Below are positions 22,959 through 33,568 of a stretch of DNA of 64,000 bases, in pieces. Source of the stretch: Ophiostoma sp. CBS 140.51. Its lineage: Eukaryota; Ascomycota; Sordariomycetes; Ophiostomatales; Ophiostomataceae. How positions within the stretch are numbered: the stretch's first letter is position 1; each line of letters opens with the position of its first letter. The notes below the pieces were generated by a model. That model searched no databases, was not told the origin of the DNA, and was given only the letters and a program-made list of their open reading frames with translations. The stretch spans positions 22,910 to 86,909 of the forward strand of contig JANSLP010000122.1 in NCBI GenBank assembly GCA_029298735.1, given 5' to 3'. Made by a program: the position numbers and the translations under genes.

Positions 22959-23842
22959 TTAAGCTTGCAACCTGTTAGCGTCTATAAGAATATTTGCAGA
23001 CAACTGCGCCGTCGCCCTTGCCTGCGTTCTGGCTGTTCGCCCATCTTCACCAGCATCTAAAACAGAGCTCCCCATCACTCTGTTCTCATCCATGTCTTTT
23101 AGAGACTCCACAACAGCCTCTGGCAAAGGGGGATTATGTGTTCACAGATCATTACTTATGAGGCGTGCTATCCTCCGTGCGCCGCCTTCGCAATTCACGG
23201 CAACTCTATGCGCCGATCGAATACACTCAGCCGCGCTCTGTACTGTATCAGCCATGAGGGCAACAGTGGTTCCAGAAACCATGTCACTGTCCACTGTTCC
23301 CTTCCACCAGTAAGAGGGTGAATCGGTGAAAATGTCATGCAGCCTCTCTACATTACCCACGTGTCTTTTGAACTGTCTTTGATAGGAAGGAAAAAGTAAA
23401 CGTGCTCGGCTTTGCCCGGCTCTCGCCGAGGAGCTTTGTCTCAAGAATTTCGCCAACATTTCGTGCAAGGTTAGCGGCAGCTTGAGCACAATCTGCTGCT
23501 GTTTGCCCGATTTGACTCAAGGCTCGTGCATTAATTGCATAGTTGCGGCATATAGCTTGGGTGGTGGGTGTATTGTTTTTGACACTGTCAACGCTGACCA
23601 GGGTGTAATCTGCTAATACCGTAGTAAAAGAGACTGGCTTATTTGTATCTCTAAGAGCAGCAGTAGAAGCAGTAACAGCCTTCACTATTAAAGGCCTGTA
23701 AAAGATCTGGGCTTCTTGTTGTGGAGAAAATTGCAGCTCTCGTGGCGGTTGATCGTAGCAGGACACCTTTTTTGTTGCCCCAGAAGCGCAAACGGGAGAG
23801 TCTGTGAAGGCCCATCTTTGAAAGGTGGTAAGTTAAGCACAA
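22959..23842 (-). pseudogene. Ala-rich helical protein gene, apparently broken
   Basis: Two overlapping minus-strand frames have protein-like composition. The upstream frame (about 23820-23353) contains Ala/Gln-rich amphipathic stretches such as ARALSQIGQTAADCAQAAAN. The downstream frame (23489-23142) continues with a similar character, including VERLHDIFTDSPSYWWKG, and meets a TGA at 23144-23142. The same frame then runs on for 60 further coherent codons to a TAA at 22961-22959. Joining the frames needs a one-base shift near 23385-23410, close to a run of five T, and one stop readthrough. Either this is a decayed gene or it has introns I cannot place; a GT...AG pair around the TGA would be only 36 nt. 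No family is recognised. It lies in the AT-rich accessory region next to the 355-aa gene. Confidence 0.4.
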
Positions 23843-24911
23843 AGGTTGATGAAGTCAAAGTGTGGCTTTTGACATGATAAAAGTCTGATATTAAGGAAAG
23901 TGAAAATAGACGTTGAGAATATTTGTATGGCCGGATGAAACAGGCTTTTGGTAGGAATCTGATAGGAGGATAAAATGAAGACAATTGAAACTGAGAAATG
24001 ATTTTCGTGATAGGATTTTATAAGAGTCAGTCAAAAGAAAGTAGTGACAATTTTTTTTACCAACATGGGCGAACCTTGAGACGACAAACAGCAAAGAGAG
24101 ATAGATCACGCGGCCAACAGCGATGGTTGAGCGTGGTTACTAAGATGACCAGAGTCTACGCAACCAATATTCCCACCATGAAAATAGAAACATAAAACGC
24201 ATGCACACAAAAAAATACAGTACCCAAACACTGTAGCTTAGCAGATGGGATAAAGAGCGAATTTTTTTGGGTGTTAACTCAATGTGCTTTGCCTGGGTAA
24301 TACAATATTGTAATTCTTATAGGAACCTTGGATAATGCCGATATCGCCAGATTTCTATAACTTCCGCACTGATCTCCCATTAGCAACCAGCGCCTTCTAC
24401 ATAAACACCCCTCTGTGGATCAGATGAAAATATAATTTGTTCTGTAGAACTTGGAAAATAACTTTTGATTGTTGATTTCGAAGATGATTCACGGAACGTG
24501 GCAAGGCTCCACAAGGTGGCTCGAGCAGCCTTCTTGTCTTAGATATATACATCTCAATTTTACGCAGGCTAAAGGACTGTTCATAGTTCTACAAGTAAAC
24601 AAAAGGCACTTGGAGAAATAAACAAGTGTGTGGTGACATTATATAAAATATAAGAGTAAAAGCTAAACTGAGAAATCAACAAGTAAACACCCATCCAGGG
24701 GCGTCAAACAAACAACAAAGGTACAGTTCCAGACTCGAAGTGCCGTCGAGTTCCTATGCATTTATCGTTCTATTTTCCATTCACTGAACGCCAGAACAAA
24801 TGCCTGTACAACCTTTCACTCTTACCAGTCACTGGTCGCTGGCCAGCAGCGGTTCTGCCCACTTCTATTTCCCCATTTCCACACCAAAGCTTTTCGTATG
24901 GAAACGACCGA
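23843..24911. other. AT-rich spacer with left copy of inverted repeat
   Basis: No coding frame is supported. It holds the left copy of a dispersed inverted repeat (24418-24530), many A/T runs, and the 3' flank of the 355-aa gene. Confidence 0.5.
24418..24530 (+). repeat. Inverted dispersed repeat, left copy
   Basis: Positions 24492-24528 are identical over 37 nt to the reverse complement of 27629-27665. The preceding 70-75 nt are recognisably related to the reverse complement of about 27666-27750, with small indels. The perfect part is on the inner side, facing the 355-aa gene. The two cores enclose 3.1 kb. Confidence 0.8.
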
Positions 24912-25979
24912 TCAGATGTTGGACTCGTTGTCAGGACGAGTCGTGCCAATAACACAAAAGGTCTCGTCTATGACTTCGTTGTCCTGGTTCAGACTGTGAG
25001 CGTCATCGTGACCGTGATCGTGTTCGTGAGTAGTGGGAGCAGTCCGGGCGGTGGCTTCGTCCCTACCAAAAATCATTTCAAACCCATCGATTTCCTCATG
25101 TTCAACAGCACCAGAAGCACCTTGGATCAAGGAAGTTGGGACTATGTTGCCGTCGGGGCCACGCTCAAACAGAGTACCAGCGACCATAGCCTGGTAGTCG
25201 GTCGAGTCCAAGCTCTCGTCAGTGGTCGAAGCGACGTTGGTCGATGAAGCATTGGCTGATCCACTGCAGCTGGTAGGCGGGGTCTGATACATGCTCGGAG
25301 ACAGCGATGGACGGGCCATAGTCCTGGTGGTCGAGATGGTGCTCGGGGACGTGCCAGAGACAGAGGGTTGGAAGACGCTATCGTCGTTGATATCGAAGTA
25401 GGCCGTCACATTTGTGCTGTCGGAGGCAGAGCTTGGCGATGAGAAACCAGAAGACACCCACGAGCAAATCTGTCCAGGTGCGCGGGCGCTGCCATTAATC
25501 AAGCGACCGAGGATATCCGTGGTGGCGATATTAGCAGAGAGGGCTACGCGACGAGCCATGCGACGAGCAGCGCGGGCGGCAGCAGAGGAAGTTGAAGGTC
25601 CGAATGTGACAGAAGTGCCAGATGGGTCTGAAGTGTTGGAAGCGGCCTTGCTGCACGGCTTCTCGATGGCCTGGCCAAAAGCAGCGGCGTCAAAGTGTTG
25701 ATCGACCTCGGTGCCCCAAAGGCGGTTGCGAGCGCCACGAAGGTTGGTGGTCTCCGAGTCACGGGCGAGCTGATCATCAGACATGTGCATGAAACCACCT
25801 TCGTCGTCGGAGCCGTGGGCATCAATGGTTGCTGCGTTGGTAGATGTAAGATTGGTGATGTCGGAGAGAGCAGGAAACTGGGAAGTGCTGTCCACCGCGC
25901 CCTCGAAGTCAGCGTTTTCTTGCTGGCACGAAGGTCGAACCGGCAGACCAGTGTTACTGTTGGGGTGCTGATGAGCCAT
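24912..25979 (-). CDS. Lineage-specific protein of unknown function, 355 aa
   Basis: Single coding exon from ATG 25979 to a stop at 24912. A likely 5'UTR intron has a GTAAGT donor at 26087 and a GACAG acceptor ending at 25995, and a TATATAT element lies at 26269-26275; this promoter architecture supports a real gene. The protein is hydrophilic and rich in Ser, Thr, Ala, Asp and Asn. An Arg/Ala cluster (ARAARRMARRVALSANIAT) sits near residues 135-155 and a His/Asp run (HEHDHGHDDAH) near the C-terminus. I see no signal peptide or membrane segment, and no domain is recognised. Codon use is less GC-biased than in neighbouring conserved genes. It lies between copies of an inverted repeat and among decayed genes, so it is probably an accessory or recently acquired gene. 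Function unknown. Confidence 0.7.
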   Translation of the reverse strand: MAHQHPNSNTGLPVRPSCQQENADFEGAVDSTSQFPALSDITNLTSTNAATIDAHGSDDEGGFMHMSDDQLARDSETTNLRGARNRLWGTEVDQHFDAAAFGQAIEKPCSKAASNTSDPSGTSVTFGPSTSSAAARAARRMARRVALSANIATTDILGRLINGSARAPGQICSWVSSGFSSPSSASDSTNVTAYFDINDDSVFQPSVSGTSPSTISTTRTMARPSLSPSMYQTPPTSCSGSANASSTNVASTTDESLDSTDYQAMVAGTLFERGPDGNIVPTSLIQGASGAVEHEEIDGFEMIFGRDEATARTAPTTHEHDHGHDDAHSLNQDNEVIDETFCVIGTTRPDNESNI

Positions 25980-25994
25980 GATCACGTTTTTTCT

Positions 25995-26087
25995 CTGTCA
26001 AACTTGTCAGGATGCTGTCGGCGGGTTGGCGAGAGAAGGAAGATGCGGTATGTTGTGAGAGAAACGGCAAGCAAGAAGAGAACTTAC
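25995..26087 (-). other. Probable 5'UTR intron of the 355-aa gene
   Basis: Donor GTAAGT at 26087-26082 and acceptor TTTGACAG ending at 25995, 93 nt long, ending 15 nt before the ATG. Inferred from splice consensus only. Confidence 0.5.
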
Positions 26088-26268
26088 TGCTTCGGAAGAA
26101 GCAATGGAAAGCGAAGAAGTCGAGAGCGATAAAGTCTGTCGATGGAAACTGTGTGATGGTCGGGCCTTTCGCAAAGTAGACGGAGATGGACACTTTTCGC
26201 GATAGACGATGTTGATGATGAGAGGAAGAAGAGAAATGTTTTTTTTTTTGGAGAGGAGAAGGGGCAGG

Positions 26269-26275
26269 TATATAT
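26269..26275 (-). promoter_or_regulatory. TATA-box candidate of the 355-aa gene
   Basis: ATATATA on the coding strand, about 290 nt upstream of the ATG and 180 nt upstream of the inferred 5'UTR intron, preceding a pyrimidine/A-rich leader. Position is plausible for a core promoter. Confidence 0.4.
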
Positions 26276-28228
26276 GGACTCAAGAGAGCTCTGACAGGAA
26301 GGTGCGATCATGGTGAACAGACTTTGTCACTGGGGAGATGTTCACTAAAGTGGAAGGAACGCTCTGTTCAACTGGTGAGGAAGGTACGATGGGTGGTGAT
26401 AATGGTTGCCATTGTAACAAAAGAAAGCTTCCAAAATACAACGTGTACGACGTGCGAAACAGAGGCAACGTCGTAAAAATAAGAATATTGCTTCGCATAA
26501 TGGCAAAGGACAATTGTTTCGTAGACGGGACTACACAAGGCGACCAATGATTTTCTAGGATCGCATCAGTATCGTAGGTGAAGAGATGCGCGAAAGAGAA
26601 TGACCAAGACTATGTGGAGTTTGGAACGTGTAGCACACCGAAGAAAATAAAACGTTTCTTTACCTCCATGTTACAAATGAGCTACATGCGAGTAGAGACT
26701 ACAAAGTTGGTGATTCACTGTTCATGACGAGGTGGTGGTGAACAGGTGGTGAACAAAGCGTTGATATCTAGGTGAGACGATGCTCCGAGTCTTCTTCATT
26801 ATCAACTGATATCATCAAGCCCATGTGTGTTTCTGAAAGTAGGTGCGGCCATGTTGCGACACCAAAATACCTGCAGTAATCTCTTTTCTAGCTTTCGAGT
26901 GAAGGCAGATAGATGCCGAGTAGAGGCTGCGCTGAGCAAAATTTTGCATAGATAGTAAGAGGCATCCGAAGATGTTTGCACTCAAACGACACACCAAAAT
27001 TTCGCCATCATGCGACAAAGCTATATTTCAGCAGACAAAACAAAGCCCCCTCAGCTATGTAAATAAACCTCTGCAAGAAATATGAAATCGAAATTTGTCA
27101 AATAGTAAATAAGCCGCTACAGACAAGATCAGGTCGAAATCTACCGAGCAATAAATAAGGCACAGCGAAAACAATCAGATTGAAAAGTACCAGATCAAAA
27201 TGCGTCAAATTGAGATATATCAAATACTGTTTGCTTATCGCCAAGGTGGTTGAAGAGATGAGACAGTTCAATTGTTTACTTTCGTATCGATAAGCGATCA
27301 AATAATAGTCCAATATAGGGGCACATCGGGCCACACTAAGATCGTGCATGCACATCGCGTGCCTGTTGATCGTCACAACAATCTGTACTTCAATAAACTT
27401 TCCGTCCAATATACATAATTATTCCGTCCAGGGTAAGGCTCGCACGGCCCAGTGCCATGTAGCTCCGTCTCTTGTATTACCTGGGGTCTCAACCCGTATG
27501 TCTCTGATTGTCTACTGCCCATTGTCTGCCACCCGCTTTGTGCTACTTCCCCAGAAACAAGTGCATAGATTTTGATCGAATGAGAATATTTTTGTTTGTA
27601 AAAGGGGGAATTGTGTCTCACGGGAAAGCTGCTCGAGCCACCTTGTGGAGCCTTGCCACGTTCCGTTCACATTTGCATCACCTTCAAAATCAACAATCGA
27701 GGATTAGTTCACAAGTTCCACGGAACACATTACATTTCATCTGGTCCGAAGTGGAATATTGTGTGCATACTTATTATTTTTTATGGTGGAAAAGATGGGG
27801 CATAGAGGACACACGTGGGATGAAATACGAGGGCTGACAGAAAGTAGTAATTAGGCAACGTGATCTCTTTCTGTATACAATGAGAGAGTTTGACTGGACA
27901 CTATATGTACACAATCCTTTCCCCTCCGCTCTGCTTCCCGCTTCGCTCGAGTCTTCCTGCATGGACCTGGTGACTGATTGTGTGTCCATTTTGCTGGGAT
28001 ACTATCCTAGGCTGGCCGTCGGCCGTAGGTCGGTGCTGGGCGGATGGGTTGGTTGTCTATGGAACAATTCGATTCTTTCTTCTATCTGGTCGTATTTTGT
28101 TTCAAAAGAAAAAACGAGGGTCTACAAAAACCAATAACAATGAAGACTAATTCAACCCATACTGCGTCCTTTACACTTAACAGATCTCTGGTCGTTGCAC
28201 AATTATGTTACCCTCTTCTTTCATGTAG
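26276..28228. other. AT-rich accessory spacer
   Basis: No supported gene. Positions 26800-27420 are rich in AATAAA/CAAAT-like motifs. The right copy of the inverted repeat is at 27627-27750. Short open frames on both strands have no recognisable motif. Confidence 0.5.
27627..27750 (-). repeat. Inverted dispersed repeat, right copy
   Basis: Reverse-complement partner of 24418-24530. The 37-nt core at 27629-27665 is perfect, and the outer 80 nt is diverged but alignable. The pair could be the arms of a degenerate transposable element or two independent insertions. Confidence 0.8.
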
Positions 28229-28839
28229 TCAACGCATTCTGGCCATGAGGTTGTTGAGCTGATTAAGGTAGCGGCGCACGTTCGACTCGGCCCAAGTCAA
28301 GGTCGCATTGTGGATCGGCCTGGCTTCGTCGCCGGGCCAGACATTGCTCTGTCCTGGCAATTGCAGCGGCCAAGTTTCGAAGATGTACATATTTTATCTC
28401 GGTCCACGTCTTGACAGAGTCTTCGATGTTATGAATTCTGCCGGTTGTGCGTGCGTGCCGCAGCCACGGCGGGCGCGGGCGATGAGGCCGATGTTGATGC
28501 GGGCTTGCGTCAGCGCGGCCTCGTCGGCGGCCTTATGGGCGAGCTTTTCTTGTGGAGATGCGCCGTAACGAGCGCCCGTGAGGGCGTCTAGGCGTCCGTA
28601 CGGCGTGTATCATACCTCACCCGCAAAGAAAAAGCACAGCGAGTAGAGGCCGACGTGTCACCGCCGAGTACCCACTGCTCTTTAGACATCACATTGGCTT
28701 CATCAGGGATTTCCTTCTTTTGCTCAGTTGCGTTCCAAATTGCGTTGGCTTGTGCCAAAGACTCCTTAGTCTTCATAATCGCAGCCGCTAAGTTTCGGAA
28801 ATGCAGACCCTTTCTTTCGGCCCGTTGTCCTTCTGACAT
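28229..28839 (-). pseudogene. Decayed or intron-split gene with a duplicated helical module
   Basis: Minus-strand coding-like segments lie in different frames. The first (28839-28588, 83 codons from ATG) contains HFRNLAAAIMKTKESLAQ. A second segment (about 28600-28440) reads YGRLDALTGARYGASPQE and continues into an Ala-rich helix. The third contains HLRNLAAAIARTEQCLAR near 28384-28330. After one more frame change it reads NATLTWAESNVRRYLNQL and reaches a stop at 28229. The two RNLAAAI modules differ largely at third codon positions, which suggests both were once translated. Frame changes mean either several introns (a GTGAGG donor occurs near 28623-28618) or decay. No family is recognised. 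Confidence 0.4.
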
Positions 28840-29071
28840 GACACATCATATTGCTTTGGATACTGTGGTTCTTTGCTGGTCTTTGTCGTATTTGTCAAAG
28901 GCGTCAACACAGTTGTGACGATATAAGCAATAAAGACTTTGAATGAATGAGGGAAGGCTAATAGGTAATTTACTTGACCGTGTAATAGTTCGGCAAATAA
29001 TGTGAAATTTTATTGAAGAAGAAAAAATCTTTTGACAAAATGTAAGGCGCGGAGATGGATGTGAGTAACTT

Positions 29072-29209
29072 GGCTGGCGCGCGTAAAGGCAGAAGGCCAG
29101 AAAGGAAGAGTCGCTCATATGTTTTGACTGGCGAGTTTTGAAAGATGGAAAACAACAGCAACAGCAACAACAACAATAGGTTATATGTAAGAAAGGAAAC
29201 AGCGAAGTA
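29072..29209 (+). repeat. Direct dispersed repeat, copy 1
   Basis: Alignable with 33569-33696 in the same orientation. Shared blocks include GGCTGGCG followed by GCG-rich sequence, a GTCG...GAGTTT-GAAAGAT block, and AGGTTAT-TGT-A-AAAGGAAA. Many differences read G in copy 2 and A in copy 1. Confidence 0.6.
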
Positions 29210-29334
29210 AACAATAGGTTGTATATGAGAAAGGAAGGAGGGAAGTAAGTAACAGGTTGCATGTAATTTGTGTATAAGAAAGGAAAGAGCGAAGTAAACA
29301 ATAGGTCGTATACAAGAAAGGAAGGAGCTAAATG
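29172..29334 (+). repeat. Tandem array, four imperfect units of 37-46 nt
   Basis: Units start near 29172, 29210, 29251 and 29297. Each begins ACAATAGGT or ACAGGT, continues with TAT-rich sequence, then AAGAAAGGAA and ends GAAGTA or similar. The unit matches the last third of the dispersed repeat present once at 33.66 kb, so the array grew by local duplication. Confidence 0.75.
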
Positions 29335-30259
29335 ATGAAAGGGGCAATGGCGTATGACAGGAGGCGAGTACGACCTACGTGAAAATAAATATTGAAATCT
29401 CCTCGTCTCTTTTGCTTTTGCCGCCTCAACACCAACATTCATTTTACATATCTCTACATTTTGCTCAGCACAGCCTCTACTTAGTATCTATCTGCATTCA
29501 CTTGACATCTATGTCGTGAGGGACCGCCTCTTTGATCTCGCATTAACGCAATTAGCATTGGAACCCCAGAGAAAAGCTGAAACATTCATATTCAGTATCC
29601 AAAAATCGGTGCACCCTCTCAACTATTTTTCATTTCCCCGCGCGTACCAAGAAAACATAAATTCATCAAAAACATACCATGCAAACCGTAAACGCGAGAA
29701 CCCCAAAAGCAACGTGAAAAATGGCAGTTTTGCATAATCGTATAGAGATGAAAGATAAAAAGACTTTTGTAGAGAACCCAAAGACCTGAAAAGCATGACA
29801 AGAAAATAAAGACAATGCCCCCAATGATATGTGTGTTTTTTTTAACCCCAAACAATTACAACCAGAAAAGCAAAAGAAATAATCAAAAAGTACCGCCCCT
29901 TCCATATGTAGTTTTCCGTGTTGTGGTATAAGTAATGATAAAAAAAACATGTTCCCCAGAATGCTGTTGTCCTCCCGAGATAAACCAAGAAAATATGTAA
30001 AACGAATATTAAGAAAATAAAAGAAAGACTTTTTGGTCGTTATATAATTAGACGTCCGCATCAGAAAGGTCCACCGGATGCTATGCAAAGTAGAGATAGA
30101 AAACAACACCTTTTTCGGTTGACGAAAAGCCGTCGGCTCGTAGGGTATCAAGAGGGGTTTTTGGGTTGAAAAAGAACAAACCGAGCGTAAAATGCGAGAA
30201 ACAAGACCTAAAGAAGCGCCGTAGAAACCGCTCGCTCGTCGTTATCGTTCGTCATTGTT

Positions 30260-32024
30260 TTATCTGGTGTTGCTAGTATCAAAGGAGAATTGCGTCGGGA
30301 ACTGCATGCTGGCGCTGAGTCCAAACGGATCCCAGTCGAGCGCCGGGTCGAGTAGCTGCGTCATTGACGGGTAGCCGTTGGCACCGCCGCTGACGGCAGC
30401 ACCGGGGGCACCAGCACCGTTTCCGTGTGCTCCACCAGCGCCGCCCAAGTTCATCGAAGAGGCTGTCGAGGGTGCCACACTAGTGGCCGGGCTTGCCAAA
30501 CTGAGCGGTGGTGGCGCGGCCGAAAAAGCATTTGCAGAGTACGGGTTGGGTCCAGAGGGTGTGTCGGGCGTCTCGGCCGGGTCTTCCATAATGTCATCGG
30601 CGGCATCGTATTCTTGCTCGAGCTGGTCGATGTGGTTCTGGAACCCGGGGAGCGCATAGTACGGAGCACCGCCCACGCCACCGCTGGCAGACCGTGGCGT
30701 AGCGGGCTGCGGTGAAGGCAGAGGCGCTTGCTGGTGTTGTGGTGGTGCATGCTGTTGGTGGTGCTGTTGATGCGGGTGCTGCTGATGCTGTTGATGCGGG
30801 TGCTGTTGATGTTGTTGGTGGTGCTGCTGGTGCTGCGGATGTTGTGGTGGCTGCTGCGGGTGGTGTTGGTGTTGCGGGTGTGTCGGTTGCGGGAGCTGCT
30901 GATGCTGTGGCAGTTGCTGCTGGTGTTGCGGGTGCTGTAGTATCGGCTGTTGCTGTGCCTGCTGCTGCTGCTGCTGCTGTTGGGCGTGGTGTTGACGCTG
31001 CCGTTGCTGCATCGTTCGTGGCGGTGCGGGACCTGAAATGCCAGGAATGGGGCCACCCAGTTGAGCAGCCTTCATCGCAGCCGCGGCTGTGACAGGCGGC
31101 TGTTGGTGTATCTGTGGCGGTGGAGGAGGAGGAGGTGGCGCCGGGGCCGACATGACTGGGCGAATGGAAGCGGACGGGTCGGAGGCGGATGCAGCGGGTG
31201 ACTGGCCGTAGACGGATGTGGAGGCGGCAGGTGATGCAGAGTGCGACGAAGGAGTGGGCCGACTTTTGGGCGAGGCGACGACCGATGTGGGCGTGGGGTG
31301 ACCTGGGTTGATACTAACCAGGCCTGTCCCTGGCAGGGACGTGCCGCCGACGTCGAGTTTAGGCGCAATGCTGGAGTTGGAGCGGCGGGCGTGGTGGCGG
31401 TTTATGATGGATCGTGGCATGGCCGGTGGTTGCACCATATTCTGTGGCATGTGTGTAGGGCCCAAGTTGGGGCTGCCGGTCTTGGCACGCAGCTCAGCTT
31501 GCACATCAATTCCTAGGTGTGTTAGGAAAGGCGCAGCCAGACAAAAAAATAGAGTGTGATCAAAGGCAGCTGCCAAGCGTGATCGCAAAGGGAGGGAAGG
31601 GGGAAAACGCGACATGGGACATACCTTTCTCAAGAAGAATGCGCTCAAGGAGCGAGTTCTTGTAGCGCAGCATCAAACATTCGTCGGCAGCATGGCGGTG
31701 GGCGGTCTGGAGGTTGTGCAGGTTCTGCTCGTGGACGCGGATGGTTTCCTCCAGCTGTTTGATGTACTCGGTGCGGCGCTCGCGGAAGGCGGCCTGCGCC
31801 TGTCGGTTGCGCTGCTTCCGTTCCTCGGACGTTGCGTAGATGGGCTTGCGACCGCCCTTGCGCTTGATGGGCTGATTGTCCTGCGCATTGTTGCCGTTGG
31901 CGCTACCGTGGCCGCCGCTGCCGCCGGCTGACTGAAGGTCGCCCTCGCCGCCGGAGTCTAAGGAATCGTCGGAGTCGTGATGCTTGATGTTTTCATTGTT
32001 GTCTATGGACATAGTGTCTGCCAT
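30260..32024 (-). CDS. bZIP transcription factor with His/Gln-rich domain
   Basis: Two exons, 32024-31625 and 31512-30260, with a 112-nt intron (GTATGT donor, CCTAG acceptor); 550 aa. Residues 1-50 are acidic and Gly/Ser/Asn-rich. The basic region at about 54-85 is KRKGGRKPIYATSEERKQRN followed by RQAQAAFRERR, matching the NxxAQxxFR core of AP-1/Yap-like bZIPs. A leucine-zipper-like heptad helix runs from about 90 to 133, and the intron falls at its end. The rest is Pro/Ser-rich, with a Gln/His/Pro-rich tract at about 301-398 encoded by CAG/CAC repeats. It ends in a short acidic, aromatic segment with DPALDWDPFG that may activate transcription. From memory it resembles the group annotated Fcr3-like in filamentous fungi. 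Targets are unknown. A second ATG at codon 5 is possible. Confidence 0.92.
30720..31010 (-). repeat. CAG/CAC-rich coding microsatellite
   Basis: Encodes the Gln/His/Pro tract of the bZIP protein. The longest pure run is six CTG triplets on the plus strand (30961-30978). Likely length-polymorphic between strains. Confidence 0.85.
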
Positions 32025-33568
32025 GTCCTCGGCGTAGAAAGTCGAGACGCCTCAGCCGGTGGGCGGCGAGCGCCTCGAACAGAGCGAAGGTTGGGGGGTT
32101 GAGAAGGGGGAGGGAAAGTGGGGAGGTGACGACGGAAGCGAAAGGCGTGACGAAAGCCGGAGCGATGCGCCAGACGGGATGACACAGAAAAAGAGGCTCG
32201 TAGGGGTGGACGCGGCCGGCCGAAGCGAGTGGGTATGCGTGTGTGAGGGTGCAAGTGAGGATGTGCGAATTGAGATTGATAGATCCAAAAACCCGAAGAA
32301 ACGATTGAGTAACAGGAATGAGTGAGTGACAGAAAAATAATACGCAGAGAAAAAGAGTCGCGACAGATCTGGCCCTGAAAGAATAGAGTAGTGAAAAAAG
32401 AATTGGATAATTTTTTTTCGCCACGGGACGTAGTTTGCGTAGTTTGCGGGGTGGGTCTGGCCGTATTATTAGGAGAGGGGGAAGAAAGAGGAGAAAGCGA
32501 AAGGTAATTCAAAGGCGATGGGGGAAAGAAACAATAAGACCGAAAAAAGAGAGGGCGAATGAGGAATAATAAAGACAAGGAAAAGCCGTCAATAAAACAT
32601 AAAGCGATTGAGATGAAAAGCCGATTGGGACGAGAGAAAAAGAGGAGACAAAACAAGTCTGTTCTGCGCAAACGGAGTTGAGGTGAGGTGAGGTGTGGTC
32701 GATTTTCGCAAGAAGGCCGTGGGGATGTACTTGTAATGCGAGGCTCTGTGCTTTTCGGCTTTTGGCGTCTTTTTGGCTTTTGGTGCGGTCTTTATTTGGG
32801 TTGCTCGTCTTTAATGTCTTTATTTGGATGTTCCCCTTCTTATTGAGATTATTTCCCGGTCGAAAGACAAAAATAAGAGCTGGGGTGGCGACTGGGGTGT
32901 GCAGGAACGCAGTTTGTTTCTCGAGTCCCGGACGACTAACACAGAACCGCAGACGCAGGGGCAATGTTTGTTCGATCCGATATTCATTCACAGTCGCGTA
33001 GTAGCCGATTGCTGTCGTCGGAGTCGTGCCTGGTTTGTGAGAAATGGCGGTGCGATCTCCATGCACAAGCGACAGGATCCCCTATTCGATTGTCGTTTAG
33101 ACAGCTCTCTGTAGAGGGTCACAGCCCCAAAGAGGAAATAACAGGGCCCTGGAGAAATCTGCACACGGAGAAGACCGAGCAAGCAGGTCAAGCCTGGCAA
33201 CAAGCAAGCAAGAGAGAGATGATGTGCAACGGGTAGGGGAGGGGGGTGGCAGATGGGATGGGAAAGAGGCCCAGGCCGACCCGACCGTTTGGAAACGGGT
33301 GTTACGGGAAAAGGGGCTCGAACAGGAAAAAGGAACGAAAGGAACGCAAAAAGGAACAATAGAACAATCAAGGAACACTCAAGGAACAAATCCAAAAAGC
33401 GAAGGGGGTGTTGTTCTGGTCGAGAAAGAAGCAGAGCGATAAGGGTGGAGAGGGGTGCGTGGAAATGGCTGTGGAAATGCGGTATGGTAATGATAATGAT
33501 AGCTGGATCGCTGGTCGAGTGACGGAGTAGAGCCGCGCCGTTGCAGATGGAGAGACAGAGGGCGACAG

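Larger units (their letters stand above)
28840..30259. other. AT-rich spacer with tandem and dispersed repeats
   Basis: This is the 3' flank of the bZIP gene. It contains the left copy of a direct dispersed repeat (29072-29209) and a four-unit tandem array (29172-29334). The minus-strand open frames here (up to 198 codons) are the pyrimidine-rich translation of that array and are not supported as genes. Confidence 0.55.

Noticed and set aside
28846..29442. 198-codon minus-strand frame rich in Phe, Leu, Ser and Tyr
   Set aside because: It is the translation of the tandem array and its flanks, not an independent gene.
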